A stretch of DNA of 64,000 nucleotides. Origin: Hydractinia symbiolongicarpus. Lineage: Eukaryota; Cnidaria; Hydrozoa; Anthoathecata; Hydractiniidae. Position numbers and translations under genes: made by a program. The stretch is from positions 28,728,001 through 28,792,000 of the forward strand of contig NC_079886.1 of assembly GCF_029227915.1 (NCBI RefSeq). Reading direction: 5' to 3'. Numbering within the stretch: position 1 is the first letter of the stretch; each line of letters starts with the position of its first letter. Below the pieces are notes generated by a model that searched no databases, had not been told where the DNA came from, and saw only the letters and a list, made by a program, of their open reading frames with translations. This document shows positions 9,106 through 21,999 of this stretch, piece by piece.

Positions 9106-12100
9106 GCGTTTTAGTGGTAAAAAATTATTTTAAAAAATCGTTCGGGAAATGAGTTTACTCCCCGTTTACTTTCTTTCTATATAAATTCGACTATACGGGT
9201 CAAGCCCGGGATTTACGGGAACTCCCGGGTTTTCGTTTGCCGGCGATTAAACTCCTTTTATTCAGCGTCTCATCAAAAATGAAATCATTTTTGAAAACTA
9301 CAAGTCTCATGCGTTTTAGTGGTGAAAAAATTATTTAAAACATCGTTCGAGAAATGAGTTTACTCCCTGGGTACTTTCTTTGTATACATTCGACTATACG
9401 GGCCAAGCCCGGGATTTACGGGAAATCGCGGGTTTTCGTTTGCCGGCGATTAAACTTCTTATATTCAGCGTCTCATCAAAAATGAAATCATTTTTGAAAA
9501 CTACAAGTGTCATGCGTTTTAGTGGTGAAAATTTAATTTAAAGAATCGTTCGGGAAATGAGTTTACTCCCTGCGTACTTTCTTTGCTTACTTTTGACTAT
9601 ACGGGCCGGTTCCGGGATTTAGGGGAAATCGCGGGTTTTCGTTTGCCGGAGATTAAACTCCTTTTATTCAGCGTATCATCAAAAATGAGATCATTTTTAA
9701 AAACTACAAGTCTCATGCGTTTTAGTGGCGAAAGAATAATTTAAAAAATCGTTCGGGAAATGAGTTTACTCCCTGGGTGCTTTCTTTGTTTACACTCGAC
9801 TATACGGGCCAAGCCATTGCCGGCGATTAAACTTCTTTTATACAGCGTCTCATCAAAAATGAAATTATTTTTAAAAACTACAAGTCTCATGCGTTTTAGT
9901 GGTGAAAAATAATTTAAAGAATCGTTCGGGAAATGAGTTTACTCCCTGAATACTTTCTTTGTATACATTTGACTATACGGGCCGAGTCTGGGATTTACGG
10001 GAAATCGCGGGTTTTCGTTTGCCGGAGAATAAACTCCTTTTATTCAGCGTCTCATCAAGAATGAAATCGTTTTTGAAAACTACAAATCTTATGCGTTTTA
10101 GTGGTAAAAAGTTAATTTAAAAAATTGCTCGGGAAATGAGTTTACTCCCAGTTTAAGTTCTTTCTATACATTCGACTATACGGGCCGAGTCCGGGATATA
10201 CGGGAAAGCGCGGGTTTTCGTTTGCCGGCGATTAAACTCCTTTTATTCAGCGTGTCATCAAAAATGAAATCATTTTTGAAAACTACAAGTGTCATGCGTT
10301 TTAGTGGTGAAAATATAATTTAAAGAATCGTTCGGGAAATGAGTTTACTCCCTGCGTACTTTCTTTGCTTACTTTTGACTATACGGGCCGGTTCCGGGAT
10401 TTAGGGGAAATCGCGGGTTTTCGTTTGCCGGAGATTAAACTCCTTTCATTCAGCGTCTCATCAAAAATGAAATCATTTTTGAAAACTACAAGTCTCATGC
10501 GTTTTAGTGGCGAAAAAATAATTTAAAAAATCGTTCGGGAAATGAGTTTACTCCCTGGGTGCTTTCTTTGTTTACATTCGACTATACGGGCCAAGCCCTT
10601 GCCGGCGATTAAACTTCTTTTATACAGCGTCTCATCAAAAATGAAATTATTTTTAAAAACTACATGTCTCATGCGTTTTAGTGGTGAAAAATAATTTAAA
10701 GAATCGTTCGGGAAATGAGTTTACTCCCTGCGTACTTTCTTTGTATACATTTGACTATACGGGCCGAGTCTGGGATTTACGGGAAATCGCGGGTTTTCGT
10801 TTGCCGGAGATTAAACTCCTTTTATTCAGCGTCTCATCAAGAATGAAATCGTTTTTGAAAACTACAAGTCTTATGCGTTTTAGTGGTAAAAAATTATTTT
10901 AAAAAATCGTTCGGGAAATGAGTTTACTCCCCGTTTACTTTCTTTCTATATAAATTCGACTATACGGGTCAAGCCCGGGATTTACGGGAACTCCCGGGTT
11001 TTCGTTTGCCGGCGATTAAACTCCTTTTATTCAGCGTCTCATCAAAAATGAAATCATTTTTGAAAACTACAAGTCTCATGCGTTTTAGTGGTGAAAAAAT
11101 TATTTAAAAAATCGTTCGAGAAATGAGTTTACTCCCTGGGTACTTTCTTTGTATACATTCGACTATACGGGCCAAGCCCGGGATTTACGGGAAATCGCGG
11201 GTTTTCGTTTGCCGGCGATTAAACTTCTTATATTCAGCGTCTCATCAAAAATGAAATCATTTTTGAAAACTACAAGTCTCATGCGTTTTAGTGGTGAAAA
11301 ATAATTTAAAGAATCGTTCGGGAAATGAGTTTACTCCCTGAATACTTTCTTTGTATACATTTGACTATACGGGCCGAGTCTGGGATTTACGGGAAATCGC
11401 GGGTTTTCGTTTGCCGGAGAATAAACTCCTTTTATTCAGCGTCTCATCAAGAATGAAATCGTTTTTGAAAACTACAAATCTTATGCGTTTTAGTGGTAAA
11501 AAGTTAATTTAAAAAATTGCTCGGGAAATGAGTTTACTCCCAGTTTAAGTTCTTTCTATACATTCGACTATACGGGCCGAGTCCGGGATATACGGGAAAG
11601 CGCGGGTTTTCGTTTGCCGGCGATTAAACTCCTTTTATTCAGCGTGTCATCAAAAATGAAATCATTTTTGAAAACTACAAGTGTCATGCGTTTTAGTGGT
11701 GAAAATATAATTTAAAGAATCGTTCGGGAAATGAGTTTACTCCCTGCGTACTTTCTTTGCTTACTTTTGACTATACGGGCCGGTTCCGGGATTTAGGGGA
11801 AATCGCGGGTTTTCGTTTGCCGGAGATTAAACTCCTTTCATTCAGCGTCTCATCAAAAATGAAATCATTTTTGAAAACTACAAGTCTCATGCGTTTTAGT
11901 GGCGAAAAAATAATTTAAAAAATCGTTCGGGAAATGAGTTTACTCCCTGGGTGCTTTCTTTGTTTACATTCGACTATACGGGCCAAGCCCTTGCCGGCGA
12001 TTAAACTTCTTTTATACAGCGTCTCATCAAAAATGAAATTATTTTTAAAAACTACATGTCTCATGCGTTTTAGTGGTGAAAAATAATTTAAAGAATCGTT

Positions 12101-13659
12101 CGGGAAATGAGTTTACTCCCTGCGTACTTTCTTTGTATACATTTGACTATACGGGCCGAGTCTGGGATTTACGGGAAATCGCGGGTTTTCGTTTGCCGGA
12201 GATTAAACTCCTTTTATTCAGCGTCTCATCAAGAATGAAATCGTTTTTGAAAACTACAAGTCTTATGCGTTTTAGTGGTAAAAAATTATTTTAAAAAATC
12301 GTTCGGGAAATGAGTTTACTCCCCGTTTACTTTCTTTCTATATAAATTCGACTATACGGGTCAAGCCCGGGATTTACGGGAACTCCCGGGTTTTCGTTTG
12401 CCGGCGATTAAACTCCTTTTATTCAGCGTCTCATCAAAAATGAAATCATTTTTGAAAACTACAAGTCTCATGCGTTTTAGTGGTGAAAAAATTATTTAAA
12501 AAATCGTTCGAGAAATGAGTTTACTCCCTGGGTACTTTCTTTGTATACATTCGACTATACGGGCCAAGCCCGGGATTTACGGGAAATCGCGGGTTTTCGT
12601 TTGCCGGCGATTAAACTTCTTATATTCAGCGTCTCATCAAAAATGAAATCATTTTTGAAAACTACAAGTGTCATGCGTTTTAGTGGTGAAAATTTAATTT
12701 AAAGAATCGTTCGGGAAATGAGTTTACTCCCTGCGTACTTTCTTTGCTTACTTTTGACTATACGGGCCGGTTCCGGGATTTAGGGGAAATCGCGGGTTTT
12801 CGTTTGCCGGAGATTAAACTCCTTTTATTCAGCGTATCATCAAAAATGAAATCATTTTTAAAAACTACAAGTCTCATGCGTTTTAGTGGCGAAAGAATAA
12901 TTTAAAAAATCGTTCGGGAAATGAGTTTACTCCCTGGGTGCTTTCTTTGTTTACACTCGACTATACGGGCCAAGCCATTGCCGGCGATTAAACTTCTTTT
13001 ATACAGCGTCTCATCAAAAATGAAATTATTTTTAAAAACTACAAGTCTCATGCGTTTTAGTGGTGAAAAATAATTTAAAGAATCGTTCGGGAAATGAGTT
13101 TACTCCCTGAATACTTTCTTTGTATACATTTGACTATACGGGCCGAGTCTGGGATTTACGGGAAATCGCGGGTTTTCGTTTGCCGGAGAATAAACTCCTT
13201 TTATTCAGCGTCTCATCAAGAATGAAATCGTTTTTGAAAACTACAAATCTTATGCGTTTTAGTGGTAAAAATTTAATTTAAAAAATTGCTCGGGAAATGA
13301 GTTTACTCCCAGTTTAAGTTCTTTCTATACATTCGACTATACGGGCCGAGTCCGGGATATACGGGAAAGCGCGGGTTTTCGTTTGCCGGCGATTAAACTC
13401 CTTTTATTCAGCGTGTCATCAAAAATGAAATCATTTTTGAAAACTACAAGTGTCATGCGTTTTAGTGGTGAAAATATAATTTAAAGAATCGTTCGGGAAA
13501 TGAGTTTACTCCCTGCGTACTTTCTTTGCTTACTTTTGACTATACGGGCCGGTTCCGGGATTTAGGGGAAATCGCGGGTTTTCGTTTGCCGGAGATTAAA
13601 CTCCTTTTATTCAGCGTCTCATCAAAAATGAAATCATTTTTGAAAACTACAAGTCTCAT

Positions 13660-16600
13660 GCGTTTTAGTGGTGAAAAATAATTTAAAGAATCGTTCGGGA
13701 AATGAGTTTACTCCCTGAATACTTTCTTTGTATACATTTGACTATACGGGCCGAGTCTGGGATTTACGGGAAATGGCGGGTTTTCGTTTGCCGGAGAATA
13801 AACTCCTTTTATTCAGCGTCTCATCAAGAATGAAATTGTTTTTGAAAACTACAAATCTTATGCGTTTTAGTGGTAAAAAGTTAATTTAAAAAATTGCTCG
13901 GGAAATGAGTTTACTCCCAGTTTAAGTTCTTTCTATACATTCGACTATACGGGCCGAGTCCGGGATATACGGGAAAGCGCGGGTTTTCGTTTGCCGGCGA
14001 TTAAACTCCTTTTATTCAGCGTGTCATCAAAAATGAAATCATTTTTGAAAACGACAAGTCTCATGCGTCTTAGTGGTAAAAAATTATTTTAAAAAATCGT
14101 TCGGGAAATGAGTTTACTCCCAGTTTACTTTCTTTCTATATAAATTCGACTATACGGGTCAAGCCCGGGATTTACGGGAACTCCCGGGTTTTCGTTTGCC
14201 GGCGATTAAACTCCTTTTATTCAGCGTCTCATCAAAAATGAAATCATTTTTGAAAACTACAAGTCTCATGCGTTTTAGTGGTGAAAAAATTATTTAAAAA
14301 ATCGTTCGAGAAATGATTTTACTCCCTGGGTACTTTCTTTGTATACATTCGACTATACGGGCCAAGCCCGGGATTTACGGGAAATCGCGGGTTTTCGTTT
14401 GCCGGCGATTAAACTTCTTATATTCAGCGTCTCATCAAAAATGAAATCATTTTTGAAAACTAAAAGTGTCATGCGTTTTAGTGGTGAAAATTTAATTTAA
14501 AGAATCGTTCGGGAAATGAGTTTACTCCCTGCGTACTTTCTTTGCTTACTTTTGACTATACGGGCCGGTTCCGGGATTTAGGGGAAATCGCGGGTTTTCG
14601 TTTGCCGGAGATTAAACTCCTTTTATTCAGCGTATCATCAAAAATGAAATCATTTTTAAAAACTACAAGTCTCATGCGTTTTAGTGGCGAAAGAATAATT
14701 TAAAAAATCGTTCGGGAAATGAGTTTACTCCCTGGGTGCTTTCTTTGTTTACACTCGACTATACGGGCCAAGCCATTGCCGGCGATTAAACTTCTTTTAT
14801 ACAGCGTCTCATCAAAAATGAAATTATTTTTAAAAACTACAAGTCTCATGCGTTTTAGTGGTGAAAAATAATTTAAAGAATCGTTCGGGAAATGAGTTTA
14901 CTCCCTGAATACTTTCTTTGTATACATTTGACTATACGGGCCGAGTCTGGGATTTACGGGAAATCGCGGGTTTTCGTTTGCCGGAGAATAAACTCCTTTT
15001 ATTCAGCGTCTCATCAAGAATGAAATCGTTTTTGAAAACTACAAATCTTATGCGTTTTAGTGGTAAAAAGTTAATTTAAAAAATTGCTCGGGAAATGAGT
15101 TTACTCCCAGTTTAAGTTCTTTCTATACATTCGACTATACGGGCCGAGTCCGGGATATACGGGAAAGCGCGGGTTTTCGTTTGCCGGCGATTAAACTCCT
15201 TTTATTCAGCGTGTCATCAAAAATGAAATCATTTTTGAAAACTACAAGTGTCATGCGTTTTAGTGGTGAAAATATAATTTAAAGAATCGTTCGGGAAATG
15301 AGTTTACTCCCTGCGTACTTTCTTTGCTTACTTTTGACTATACGGGCCGGTTCCGGGATTTAGGGGAAATCGCGGGTTTTCGTTTGCCGGAGATTAAACT
15401 CCTTTCATTCAGCGTCTCATCAAAAATGAAATCATTTTTGAAAACTACAAGTCTCATGCGTTTTAGTGGCGAAAAAATAATTTAAAAAATCGTTCGGGAA
15501 ATGAGTTTACTCCCTGGGTGCTTTCTTTGTTTACATTCGACTATACGGGCCAAGCCCTTGCCGGCGATTAAACTTCTTTTATACAGCGTCTCATCAAAAA
15601 TGAAATTATTTTTAAAAACTACATGTCTCATGCGTTTTAGTGGTGAAAAATAATTTAAAGAATCGTTCGGGAAATGAGTTTACTCCCTGCGTACTTTCTT
15701 TGTATACATTTGACTATACGGGCCGAGTCTGGGATTTACGGGAAATCGCGGGTTTTCGTTTGCCGGAGATTAAACTCCTTTTATTCAGCGTCTCATCAAG
15801 AATGAAATCGTTTTTGAAAACTACAAGTCTTATGCGTTTTAGTGGTAAAAAATTATTTTAAAAAATCGTTCGGGAAATGAGTTTACTCCCCGTTTACTTT
15901 CTTTCTATATAAATTCGACTATACGGGTCAAGCCCGGGATTTACGGGAACTCCCGGGTTTTCGTTTGCCGGCGATTAAACTCCTTTTATTCAGCGTCTCA
16001 TCAAAAATGAAATCATTTTTGAAAACTACAAGTCTCATGCGTTTTAGTGGTGAAAAAATTATTTAAAAAATCGTTCGAGAAATGAGTTTACTCCCTGGGT
16101 ACTTTCTTTGTATACATTCGACTATACGGGCCAAGCCCGGGATTTACGGGAAATCGCGGGTTTTCGTTTGCCGGCGATTAAACTTCTTATATTCAGCGTC
16201 TCATCAAAAATGAAATCATTTTTGAAAACTACAAGTGTCATGCGTTTTAGTGGTGAAAATTTAATTTAAAGAATCGTTCGGGAAATGAGTTTACTCCCTG
16301 CGTACTTTCTTTGCTTACTTTTGACTATACGGGCCGGTTCCGGGATTTAGGGGAAATCGCGGGTTTTCGTTTGCCGGAGATTAAACTCCTTTTATTCAGC
16401 GTATCATCAAAAATGAGATCATTTTTAAAAACTACAAGTCTCATGCGTTTTAGTGGCGAAAGAATAATTTAAAAAATCGTTCGGGAAATGAGTTTACTCC
16501 CTGGGTGCTTTCTTTGTTTACACTCGACTATACGGGCCAAGCCATTGCCGGCGATTAAACTTCTTTTATACAGCGTCTCATCAAAAATGAAATTATTTTT

Positions 16601-18010
16601 AAAAACTACAAGTCTCATGCGTTTTAGTGGTGAAAAATAATTTAAAGAATCGTTCGGGAAATGAGTTTACTCCCTGAATACTTTCTTTGTATACATTTGA
16701 CTATACGGGCCGAGTCTGGGATTTACGGGAAATCGCGGGTTTTCGTTTGCCGGAGAATAAACTCCTTTTATTCAGCGTCTCATCAAGAATGAAATCGTTT
16801 TTGAAAACTACAAATCTTATGCGTTTTAGTGGTAAAAATTTAATTTAAAAAATTGCTCGGGAAATGAGTTTACTCCCAGTTTAAGTTCTTTCTATACATT
16901 CGACTATACGGGCCGAGTCCGGGATATACGGGAAAGCGCGGGTTTTCGTTTGCCGGCGATTAAACTCCTTTTATTCAGCGTGTCATCAAAAATGAAATCA
17001 TTTTTGAAAACTACAAGTGTCATGCGTTTTAGTGGTGAAAATATAATTTAAAGAATCGTTCGGGAAATGAGTTTACTCCCTGCGTACTTTCTTTGCTTAC
17101 TTTTGACTATACGGGCCGGTTCCGGGATTTAGGGGAAATCGCGGGTTTTCGTTTGCCGGAGATTAAACTCCTTTTATTCAGCGTCTCATCAAAAATGAAA
17201 TCATTTTTGAAAACTACAAGTCTCATGCGTTTTAGTGGCGAAAAAATAATTTCAAAAATCGTTCGGGAAATGAGTTTACTCCCTGGGTGCTTTCTTTGTT
17301 TACATTCGACTATACGGGCCAAGCCCTTGCCGGCGATTAAACTTCTTTTATACAGCGTCTCATCAAAAATGAAATTATTTTTAAAAACTACATGTCTCAT
17401 GCGTTTTAGTGGTGAAAAATAATTTAAAGAATCGTTCGGGAAATGAGTTTACTCCCTGCGTACTTTCTTTGTATACATTTGACTATACGGGCCGAGTCTG
17501 GGATTTACGGGAAATCGCGGGTTTTCGTTTGCCGGAGATTAAACTCCTTTTATTCAGCGTCTCATCAAGAATGAAATCGTTTTTGAAAACTACAAGTCTT
17601 ATGCGTTTTAGTGGTAAAAAATTATTTTAAAAAATCGTTCGGGAAATGAGTTTACTCCCAGTTTACTTTCTTTCTATATAAATTCGACTATACGGGTCAA
17701 GCCCGGGATTTACGGGAACTCCCGGGTTTTCGTTTGCCAGCGATTAAACTCCTTTTATTCAGCGTCTCATCAAAAATGAAATCATTTTTGAAAACTACAA
17801 GTCTCATGCGTTTTAGTGGTGAAAAAATTATTTAAAAAATCGTTCGAGAAATGAGTTTACTCCCTGGGTACTTTCTTCGTATACATTCGACTATACGGGC
17901 CAAGCCCGGGATTTACGGGAAATCGCGGGTTTTCGTTTGCTGGCGATTAAACTTCTTATATTCAGCGTCTCATCAAAAATGAAATCATTTTTGAAAACTA
18001 CAAGTGTCAT
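13660..18010 (+). repeat. HOR copy 3 (partial, grades into layer 2)
   Basis: S1 is complete (13660-15833), followed by an S2-type segment 15834-17602 and then C 17603-17807 and D 17808-18010. It shares with copy 2 the private g at 9689/16417 in an E monomer. Its B' (16821) and E' (17024), however, carry the S4 versions: aaaaatttaattt rather than aaaaagttaattt, and ctccttttattc rather than ctcctttcattc. This segment is therefore a mosaic of S2 and S4. From 17603 on, single-base differences accumulate (gccagcg near 17740, cttcgtatac near 17875) and the expected A' is replaced by an E'-like monomer at 18011. Confidence 0.88.
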
Positions 18011-19221
18011 GCGTTTTAGTGGTGAAAATATAATTTAAAGAATCGTTCGGGAAATGAGTTTACTCCCTGCGTACTTTCTTTGTATACTTTTGACTATACG
18101 GGCCGTTCCGGGATTTAGGGGAAATCGCGGGTTTTCGTTTGCCGGAGATTAAACTCCTTTTATTCAGCGTCTCATCAAAAATGAAATCATTTTTGAAAAC
18201 TGCAAGTCTTATGCGTTTTAGTGGTGAAAAAGTAATTTAAAAAATCGTTTGGGAAATGAGTTTACTCCCAGTTTACTTTCTTTCTATTCATTCGACTATA
18301 CGGGTCAAGCCCGGGATTTACGGGAACTCCCGGGTTTTCGTTTGCCGGCGATTAAACTCCTTTTATTCAGCGTCTCATCAAAAATGAAATCATTTTTGAA
18401 AACTACAAGTCTCATGCGTTTTAGTGGTGAAAAAATAATTTAAAGAATCGTTCGGAAAATGAGTTTACTCCCTGGGTACTTTCTTTGTATACATTCGACT
18501 ATACGGGCCGAGTCCGGGATATACGGGAAAGCGCGGGTTTCCGTTTGCCGGCGATTAAACTCCTTTTATTCAGCGTCTCATCAAAAATGAAATCAGTTTT
18601 GAAAACTACAAGTCTCATGCGTTTTAATGGTGAAAAAATAATTTAAAGAATCGTTCGGGAAATGAGTTTACTCCCTGGGTACTTTCTTTGTATACTTTTG
18701 ACTATACGGGCCGAGTCTGGGATTTACGGGAAATCGCGGGTTTTCGTTTGCCGGCGATTAAACTCCTTTTATTCAGCGTCTCATCAAAAATGAAATCATT
18801 TTTAAAAACTACAAGTCTCATGCGTCTTAGTGGTAAAAAAATAATTTAAAAAATCGTTCGGCAAATGAGTTTACTCCCTGGGTATTTTCTTTGTATACAT
18901 TCGACTATACGGGCCAAGCCCGGGATTTACGCGCGGGTTTTCGTTTGCCGGCGATTAAACTCCTTTTATTCAGCGTCTCATTAAAAATGAAATCAGTTTT
19001 GCAAACTACAAGTCTCATGCGTTTTAGTGGTGAAAAAATAATTTAAAGAATCGTTCGGGAAATGAGTTTGCTCCCTGGGTACTTTCTTTGTATACTTTTG
19101 ACTATACGGGCCGAGTCCGGGATTTACGGGAAATTGTAGGTTTTCGTTTGCCGGCAATTAAACTCCTTTTATTCAGCGTCTCATCAAAAATGAAATCATT
19201 TTTGAAAACGACAAGTCTCAT
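18011..19221 (+). repeat. Junction zone between layers 1 and 2
   Basis: Six monomers of mixed type: E'-like at 18011 with gggccgttccggg (one base lost), C-like at 18213 with ctattcattcg and a tttggg variant, then 18416, 18619, 18822 and 19019. Monomer 18822-19018 is 197 bp because six bases are missing in the GGG core (atttacgcgcggg). Single-base differences from any neighbour are more frequent here than in layer 1, as expected at the edge of a homogenised block. No gene or other element was seen. Confidence 0.75.
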
Positions 19222-20379
19222 GCGTCTTAGTGGTAAAAAAATAATTTAAAAAATCGTTCGGAAAATGAGTTTACTCCCTGGGTACTTTCTTTGTATACAT
19301 TCGACTATACGGGCCGAGTCCGGGATATACGGGAAATCGCGGGTTTTCGTTTGCCGGCGATTAAACTCCTTTTATTCAGCGTCTCATCAAAAATGAAATC
19401 ATTTTTGAAAACTACAAGTCTCATGCGTTTTAGTGGCGAAAAAATAATTTAAAAAATCGTTCGGGAAATGAGTTTACTCCCTGGGTGCTTTCTTTGTTTA
19501 CATTCCACTATACGGGCCAAGCCCTTGCCGGCGATTAAACTTCTTTTATACAGCGTCTCATCAAAAATGAAATTATTTTTAAAAACTGCAATTCTCATGC
19601 GTTTTAGTGGTGAAAAATAATTTAAAGAATCGTTCGGGAAATGAGTTTACTCCCTGGGTACTTTCTTTGTATACATTTGACTATACGGGCCGAGTCTGGG
19701 ATTTACGGGAAATCGCGGGTTTTCGTTTGCCGGCAATTAAACTCCTTTTATTCAGCGTCTCATCAAAAATGAAATCATTTTTGAAAACGACAAGTCTCAT
19801 GCGTCTTAGTGGTAAAAAAATAATTTAAAAAATCGTTCGGAAAATGAGTTTACTCCCTGGGTACTTTCTTTGTATACATTCGACTATACGGGCCGAGTCC
19901 GGGATATACGGGAAATCGCGGGTTTTCGTTTGCCGGCGATTAAACTCCTTTTATTCAGCGTCTCATCAAAAATGAAATCATTTTTGAAAACTACAAGTCT
20001 CATGCGTTTTAGTGGCGAAAAAATAATTTAAAAAATCGTTCGGGAAATGAGTTTACTCCCTGGGTGCTTTCTTTGTTTACATTCGACTATACGGGCCAAG
20101 CCCTTGCCGGCGATTAAACTTCTTTTATACAGCGTCTCATCAAAAATGAAATTATTTTTAAAAACTGCAATTCTCATGCGTTTTAGTGGTGAAAAATAAT
20201 TTAAAGAATCGTTCGGGAAATGAGTTTACTCCCTGGGTACTTTCTTTGTATACATTTGACTATACGGGCCGAGTCTGGGATTTACGGGAAATCGCGGGTT
20301 TTCGTTTGCCGGAGATTAAACTCCTTTTATTCAGCGTCTCATCAAGAATGAAATCGTTTTTGAAAACTACAAGTCTTAT
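19222..20379 (+). repeat. 579 bp three-monomer tandem duplication
   Basis: Two blocks, 19222-19800 and 19801-20379, each hold an L-like monomer starting gcgtcttag, a 174 bp F with ttccactatac and aattctcat, and a G-type monomer. The first G (19599) has a foreign 3' half (ggcaattaaac, aaaacgacaag) while the second (20178) has a normal G tail. The crossover of the duplication therefore lies inside the G monomer. Confidence 0.85.
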
Positions 20380-21999
20380 GCGTTTTAGTGGTAAAAAATT
20401 AATTTAAAAAATCGTTCGGGAAATGAGTTTACTCCCAGTTTACTTTCTTTCTATACATTCGACTATACGGGTCAAGCCCGGGATTTACGAGAACTCCCGG
20501 GTTTTCGTTTGCCGGCGATTAAACTCCTTTTATTCAGCGTCTCATCAAAAATGAAATCATTTTTGAAAACTACAAGTCTCATGCGTTTTAGTGGTGAAAA
20601 AATAATTAAAAAATCGTTCGGGAAATGAGTTTACTCCCTGGGTACTTTCTTTGTATACATTCGACTATACGGGCCAAGCCCGGGATTTACGGGAAATCGC
20701 GGGTTTTCGTTTGCCGGCGATTAAACTTCTTTTATTCAGCGTCTCATCAAAAATGAAATCATTTTTGAAAACTACAAGTCTGATGCGTTTTAGTGGTGAA
20801 AAATAATTTAAAGAATCGTTTGGGAAATGAGTTTACTCCCTGCGTACTTTATTTGTATACATTTGACTATACGGGCCGAGTCTGGGATTTACGGGAAATC
20901 GCGGGTTTTCGTTTGCCGGAGATTAAACTCCTTTTATTCAGCGTCTGATCAAAAATAAAATCATTTTTGAAAACTGCAAGGCTTATGCGTTTTAGTGGTG
21001 AAAAAATAATTTAAAAAATCGTTTGGGAAATGAGTTTACTCCCAGTTTACTTTCTTTCTATTCATTCGACTATACGGGTCAAGCCCGGGATTTACGGGAA
21101 ATCGCGGGTTTTCGTTTGCCGGCGATTAAACTCCTTTTATTCAGCGTCTCATCAAAAATGAAATCATTTTTGAAAACTACAAGTCTCATGCGTTTTAGTG
21201 GCGAAAAAATAATTTAAAAAATCGTTCGGGAAATGAGTTTACTCCCTGGGTACTTTCTTTGTATACATTTGACTATACGGGCCGAGTCTGGGATTTACGG
21301 GAAATCGCGGGTTTTCGTTTGCCGGAGATTAAACTCCTTTTATTCAGCGTCTCATCAAGAATGAAATCGTTTTTGAAAACTACAAGTCTTATGCGTTTTA
21401 GTGGTAAAAAATTAATTTAAAAAATCGTTCGGGAAATGAGTTTACTCCCAGTTTACTTTCTTTCTATACATTCGACTATACGGGTCAAGCCCGGGATTTA
21501 CGGGAACTCCCGGGTTTTCGTTTGCCGGCGATTAAACTCCTTTTATTCAGCGTCTCATCAAAAATGAAATCATTTTTGAAAACTACAAGTCTCATGCGTT
21601 TTAGTGGTGAAAAAATAATTAAAAAATCGTTCGGGAAATGAGTTTACTCCCTGGGTACTTTCTTTGTATACATTCGACTATACGGGCCAAGCCCGGGATT
21701 TACGGGAAATCGCGGGTTTTCGTTTGCCGGCGATTAAACTTCTTTTATTCAGCGTCTCATCAAAAATGAAATCATTTTTGAAAACTACAAGTCTGATGCG
21801 TTTTAGTGGTGAAAAATAATTTAAAGAATCGTTTGGGAAATGAGTTTACTCCCTGCGTACTTTATTTGTATACATTTGACTATACGGGCCGAGTCTGGGA
21901 TTTACGGGAAATCGCGGGTTTTCGTTTGCCGGCGATTAAACTCCTTTTATTCAGCGTCTGATCAAAAATAAAATCAGTTTTGAAAACTACAAGTCTCAT
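20178..21999 (+). repeat. ~1012 bp duplicated G-C-D-H block
   Basis: G 20178, C 20380, D 20583 and H 20785 are repeated as 21190, 21393, 21596 and 21798. Shared rare variants are aataattaaaaaatcg (deletion in the D head), aagtctgat, gtttggg and gcgtctgatc. Monomer 21190-21392 is a hybrid: an F head (gtggcgaaaa) joined to a full-length G tail. A C-type monomer (20987-21189) with aaatcgcggg in place of aactcccggg lies between the two copies. Confidence 0.82.

Larger units (their letters stand above)
6932..13659 (+). repeat. HOR copy 2 (canonical 34-mer, 6728 bp)
   Basis: Four segments can be read. S1 is A B C D E F A' B' E' F' G at 6932-9105 (2174 bp). S2 is C D E F A' B' E' F' G at 9106-10874 (1769 bp). 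S3 is C D A' B' E' F' G at 10875-12266 (1392 bp). S4 is C D E F A' B' E' at 12267-13659 (1393 bp). The lengths add exactly to 6728. S2 and S3 differ by the loss of one E F pair (377 bp). S4 stops before F' G and passes straight into A of the next unit. Private variants include c at 9341. Confidence 0.95.
1..18010 (+). repeat. Layer 1: homogeneous 6728 bp higher-order repeat array
   Basis: Diagnostic variants return at exactly 6728 bp. For example the G-class monomers at 8904, 10673 and 12065 recur at 15632, 17401 and, one copy earlier, 3945 and 5337. Reading the copies against each other shows only a handful of single-base differences, while neighbouring monomers inside one unit differ at many positions. 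That is the defining signature of a HOR. About 91 monomers lie in this layer. The register is kept through D-class monomer 17808-18010, after which the order and variants change. Confidence 0.95.

Noticed and set aside
17093-17422. 109-codon open frame and the overlapping 97-codon minus-strand frame (17107-17400).
   Set aside because: They exist because of one substitution (c at 17253, ttcaaaaatc for ttaaaaaatc) that removes the junction stop in a single monomer pair. The frame crosses two satellite monomers.
6932-18010. Near-identical 6.7 kb copies as an assembly artefact.
   Set aside because: Copies carry private differences (a at 6818, c at 9341, t at 14317, c at 17253) and copy 1 differs by a whole monomer, which simple read duplication would not produce. 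Long-read support would still be needed for certainty.
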